Assembly (NCBI RefSeq): GCF_023169945.1
Contig: NZ_AP025591.1
Coordinates: 1,386,501 to 1,450,500 of the forward strand
Direction of reading: 5' to 3'
Length of the DNA: 64,000 nt
Source of the DNA: Anaeromyxobacter oryzae
Lineage (GTDB): Bacteria > Myxococcota > Myxococcia > Myxococcales > Anaeromyxobacteraceae
A program made the translations under genes and the position numbers. The notes beneath the pieces were generated by a model, which saw only the letters and a program-made list of their open reading frames with translations, did no database searches and had not been told where the DNA came from. This document shows positions 62,151-64,000 of this stretch, piece after piece; position 1 is the first letter of the stretch, and each line of letters opens with the position of its first letter.

Positions 62151-62162
62151 CGGAACGTTCCG
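62151..62162. promoter_or_regulatory. CGGAACGTTCCG palindrome
   Basis: Perfect 12-base palindrome in the 214-base divergent gap between the Spy-like operon and the LuxR-type gene, 80 bases before the latter ATG. Possible operator for either. Confidence 0.35.
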
Positions 62163-62241
62163 TCACGCGGCCGTCACCGGTGAGCCACCGCCTGGCCGTA
62201 CGGTCGGCCGCGTGGTCCCCCCCGTCCCTCGAGGTGTGTCC

Positions 62242-63357
62242 ATGGCCGTCATCGCACCGCTCCCGCTCCAGCCCTCCCCGTCCCGCGCCGTCCCCTTCGA
62301 GGCGCCGGCGGGGCTGCGCGCCGGTTCGGTCCGGCTCGGGACGGACGAGCTCCTCGTCCTCGACCGGCCGGCGCCGCCGGGCGGGGCTCCCGCCGTGACC
62401 CGCGCGTGCGGTGACCGCCTCGACGCGCTCCGCGCCATCCACGCGTGCTACGCGCCGGAGCCGACGGACGCGGCGTGGCTCGCGGGGGTCGTCCGCGCGC
62501 TCGAGCCGCTCGCGCCGAGCGCGCGGTGGTTCGCGCGGCTCGATCGCCTCGACGGCGGCGACGACGAGGCCGGGTCGCCGGGCGCCGCGGCCGCCCGGGA
62601 CGACGCCGCCGCGGCCATCCTCGAGGCGGTCGGCCGCGAGTGCTACCGCGATCTCGTCCGGCCGCACCCGCCGGTCCAGCTCCTCTCGCACCGGCTGCGG
62701 TCGCTCCCGGCGGCGGTGGAGCGCCGCGTCGCGGGCATCCTGTCGGCGCGCGGCGTGCCCGACGCCCTGCTCCTCTTCGGGGGCGAGCTCGACGGCTGCG
62801 CGATCGCGCTCGGGATGGTCGTCGCGCCCGGGATCCGGGCCCCGTCGCGGACCGTGGGCGTGCTCCGGCACGTGGCCGCGCACCTCAACACGGCGCGACG
62901 GCTCCGGGAGCGCCTCGGGGCGGCCCGCGGCGGCCCGCCGGAGGACGGCCCGGGCGCGCGGAGCCTCGCGGAGGCCGCGGTCGCGCGGCTCGAGCGCGAC
63001 GGCGCGCTCGCCTGGTGTGACGCCGCTGCGGCGGCGCGGCGCTGGGCGGCGCTCGGCGACGGCGCTTACGCGCTCCTGGACCACTGGCGCACCGGTGGAC
63101 GGCTACGCCTCCTCGCGCGCCGGTGCGAGGACGCGGGCGATCCCGCCGCGCTGAGGCGGATGGAGCTGGAGGTCGTCGCGCAGGCGGTGCGCGGCGCGGC
63201 GAACGACGCCATCGGCGCCCGGCTCGACATCGCCGAGGCCACGGTCGTGCTCCACCTCGCGAGCGCGCGGGCGCGGCTCCGGTGCGGGTCGCGCCGCGAG
63301 CTGGTGGCGCTGCTCGGAGCCGCGGCCGAGCCGGGCGCGCGGGCGACGGCGGCGTGA
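62242..63357 (+). CDS. LuxR-type helix-turn-helix protein
   Basis: 371 residues. The C-terminal 60 residues (RRMELEVVAQAVRGAANDAIGARLDIAEATVVLHLASARARL) match a LuxR/GerE-like helix-turn-helix with some degeneracy. The N-terminal 300 residues contain AVTRACGDRLDALRAIH and a GAF-like VLRHVAAHLNTARRLRERLG helix seen before LuxR domains in myxobacterial regulators. Ligand unknown. ATG follows GAGGTGTGTCC. Confidence 0.6.
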   Translation: MAVIAPLPLQPSPSRAVPFEAPAGLRAGSVRLGTDELLVLDRPAPPGGAPAVTRACGDRLDALRAIHACYAPEPTDAAWLAGVVRALEPLAPSARWFARLDRLDGGDDEAGSPGAAAARDDAAAAILEAVGRECYRDLVRPHPPVQLLSHRLRSLPAAVERRVAGILSARGVPDALLLFGGELDGCAIALGMVVAPGIRAPSRTVGVLRHVAAHLNTARRLRERLGAARGGPPEDGPGARSLAEAAVARLERDGALAWCDAAAAARRWAALGDGAYALLDHWRTGGRLRLLARRCEDAGDPAALRRMELEVVAQAVRGAANDAIGARLDIAEATVVLHLASARARLRCGSRRELVALLGAAAEPGARATAA

Positions 63358-63387
63358 CGGCGGCGTGACGGCGCGGTGGGTGCGGCG

Positions 63388-64000
63388 TCACCACGCGAGC
63401 GAGGTGCCGATGGTGAACACGTTCTTGTCGTAGCTTCGGCCGTCCGGGGCGAACGTGGCCGGATCCGGGACGCCACTGCCGCTTCCCATCATCATCCGCT
63501 GCGGTCCCGCGCCGGCGGCGAGCTCCGGCCGGCTCAGGACAACGTCGTCGCGGACGAGCACCGAGAGGCGCGGCGCGAGCCGGATCGTCGCCAGCGCGCC
63601 CCCGAGGAACCGGCGCATGGTCCGAGGATCCCCGTAGACCACGGAGCCAATCCCGTCCGCCTGCGTCAGGTCGAGTCGATCCGCCTCGAGGTACCTGCGC
63701 CACTCGACGCCTCCCGACAGCTCGAGGGCGAACCACCTCACCGGGACGACGCGGGCCGAGAGCCACGCCGTCGCCGAGTCGTGGCCGAAGGCGACGAGGG
63801 GCTCGGCCGTGCAGCCCATCGGGCAGGTCGGGCTCGGCGGGAGCGGCTGCGCGCCGAGCCGGGCGTCGCCGAGCCCGTCGCGGAGCACGCGGACGCCGGC
63901 GCCGAGCGCGACGGCGTGCAAGCGAAGCTCCTGCGAGAGCGTCGCCTCGAGCCGCTCGCCGCCGAGGTAGGCGAACTCGCTCGCGAGCCCCGTCTGGTGG
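63388..64000 (-). CDS. Putative outer-membrane beta-barrel protein (5' end beyond window)
   Basis: The frame is open to the right edge (HQTGLASEFAYLGGERLEATLSQEL is read in from 63998), so the start is outside. It has alternating strands (AFGHDSATAWLSARVVPVRWFALEL, LATIRLAPRLSVLVRDDVVLS) and ends with a C-terminal aromatic (TIGTSLAW), a beta-barrel sorting signal. No named family recognised; probably exported. Confidence 0.6.
   Translation of the reverse strand, partial: HQTGLASEFAYLGGERLEATLSQELRLHAVALGAGVRVLRDGLGDARLGAQPLPPSPTCPMGCTAEPLVAFGHDSATAWLSARVVPVRWFALELSGGVEWRRYLEADRLDLTQADGIGSVVYGDPRTMRRFLGGALATIRLAPRLSVLVRDDVVLSRPELAAGAGPQRMMMGSGSGVPDPATFAPDGRSYDKNVFTIGTSLAW

Noticed and set aside
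1-64000. tRNA, rRNA, riboswitch or mobile element
   Set aside because: No cloverleaf-like tRNA, rRNA core, recognisable riboswitch core, transposase or integrase was found on reading either strand.

Overview
The window is very GC-rich (third codon positions almost always G or C) and densely coded, with many 4-base ATGA/GTGA start-stop overlaps. Gene content (PAS/sigma-54 enhancer-binding regulators, a full hopanoid operon, DUF3187, DUF5714, archaeal-type fructose-bisphosphate aldolase/phosphatase, ECF sigma and zinc-finger proteins, a TatT-like lipoprotein) suggests a metabolically versatile, partly anaerobic Myxococcota/Deltaproteobacteria relative, most like Anaeromyxobacter. That assignment is inference. 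No rRNA, tRNA, insertion sequence, prophage or CRISPR array was recognised.

Layout. 1-7 kb: CBS-domain protein (cut by the left edge), universal stress protein, acyltransferase, alpha/beta-hydrolase lipoprotein, ferritin-like protein, lone receiver domain, and a DUF3187 pair. 7.0-22.9 kb: a 13-gene hopanoid operon on the + strand, hpnJ-hpnL-dxs-hpnA-hpnH-fni-FAD oxidoreductase-squalene/phytoene synthase-shc-cruF-like-hpnG-hpnK-hpnI. It covers MEP entry, IPP isomerisation, C30 synthesis, cyclisation, adenosyl side-chain addition and trimming, and the HpnI/K/J route to bacteriohopanetetrol cyclitol ether. 23-33 kb: a small membrane protein, a large STAND/MalT-like regulator, an RND-superfamily exporter, a PhnD-like plus TatT-like pair, a methyltransferase, two tandem paralogous mini membrane proteins and a DUF2892 protein. 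33-39 kb: a three-gene RND efflux operon (outer-membrane factor, adaptor, permease). 38.8-45.1 kb: an ECF sigma factor with a fused zinc-binding tail, a free zinc-finger protein, a rhodanese read across an in-frame UGA (probable selenoprotein), then an ArsM-like methyltransferase, a SPASM radical SAM enzyme, DUF5714, two small Cys-rich proteins, thioredoxin and thioredoxin reductase. 45-50 kb: degenerate chemoreceptor-like protein, DUF6132-like protein, SQR-like flavoprotein with a 29-residue membrane peptide, and a sigma-54 regulator. 50-58 kb: an acyl-CoA ligase, and on the minus strand an acyl-CoA ligase/PDH E1a-E1b-E2/ACP/FBP aldolase-phosphatase operon. 58-64 kb: phosphoribosyltransferase, ChaB, a Spy-like protein with its two-component system, a LuxR-type protein and a partial beta-barrel protein.

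Most notable: (i) the rhodanese gene at 40022-40408 whose UGA sits where family members can carry a Cys and is followed by a hairpin fitting the bacterial SECIS pattern; (ii) the redox cluster beside it (ArsM-like methyltransferase, SPASM radical SAM, DUF5714, Cys-rich mini-proteins, Trx/TrxR), which matches no pathway I can name; (iii) a hopanoid operon carrying a carotenoid-hydratase-like gene and only one C30-synthase-type gene; (iv) FBP aldolase/phosphatase linked to acetyl-CoA enzymes.
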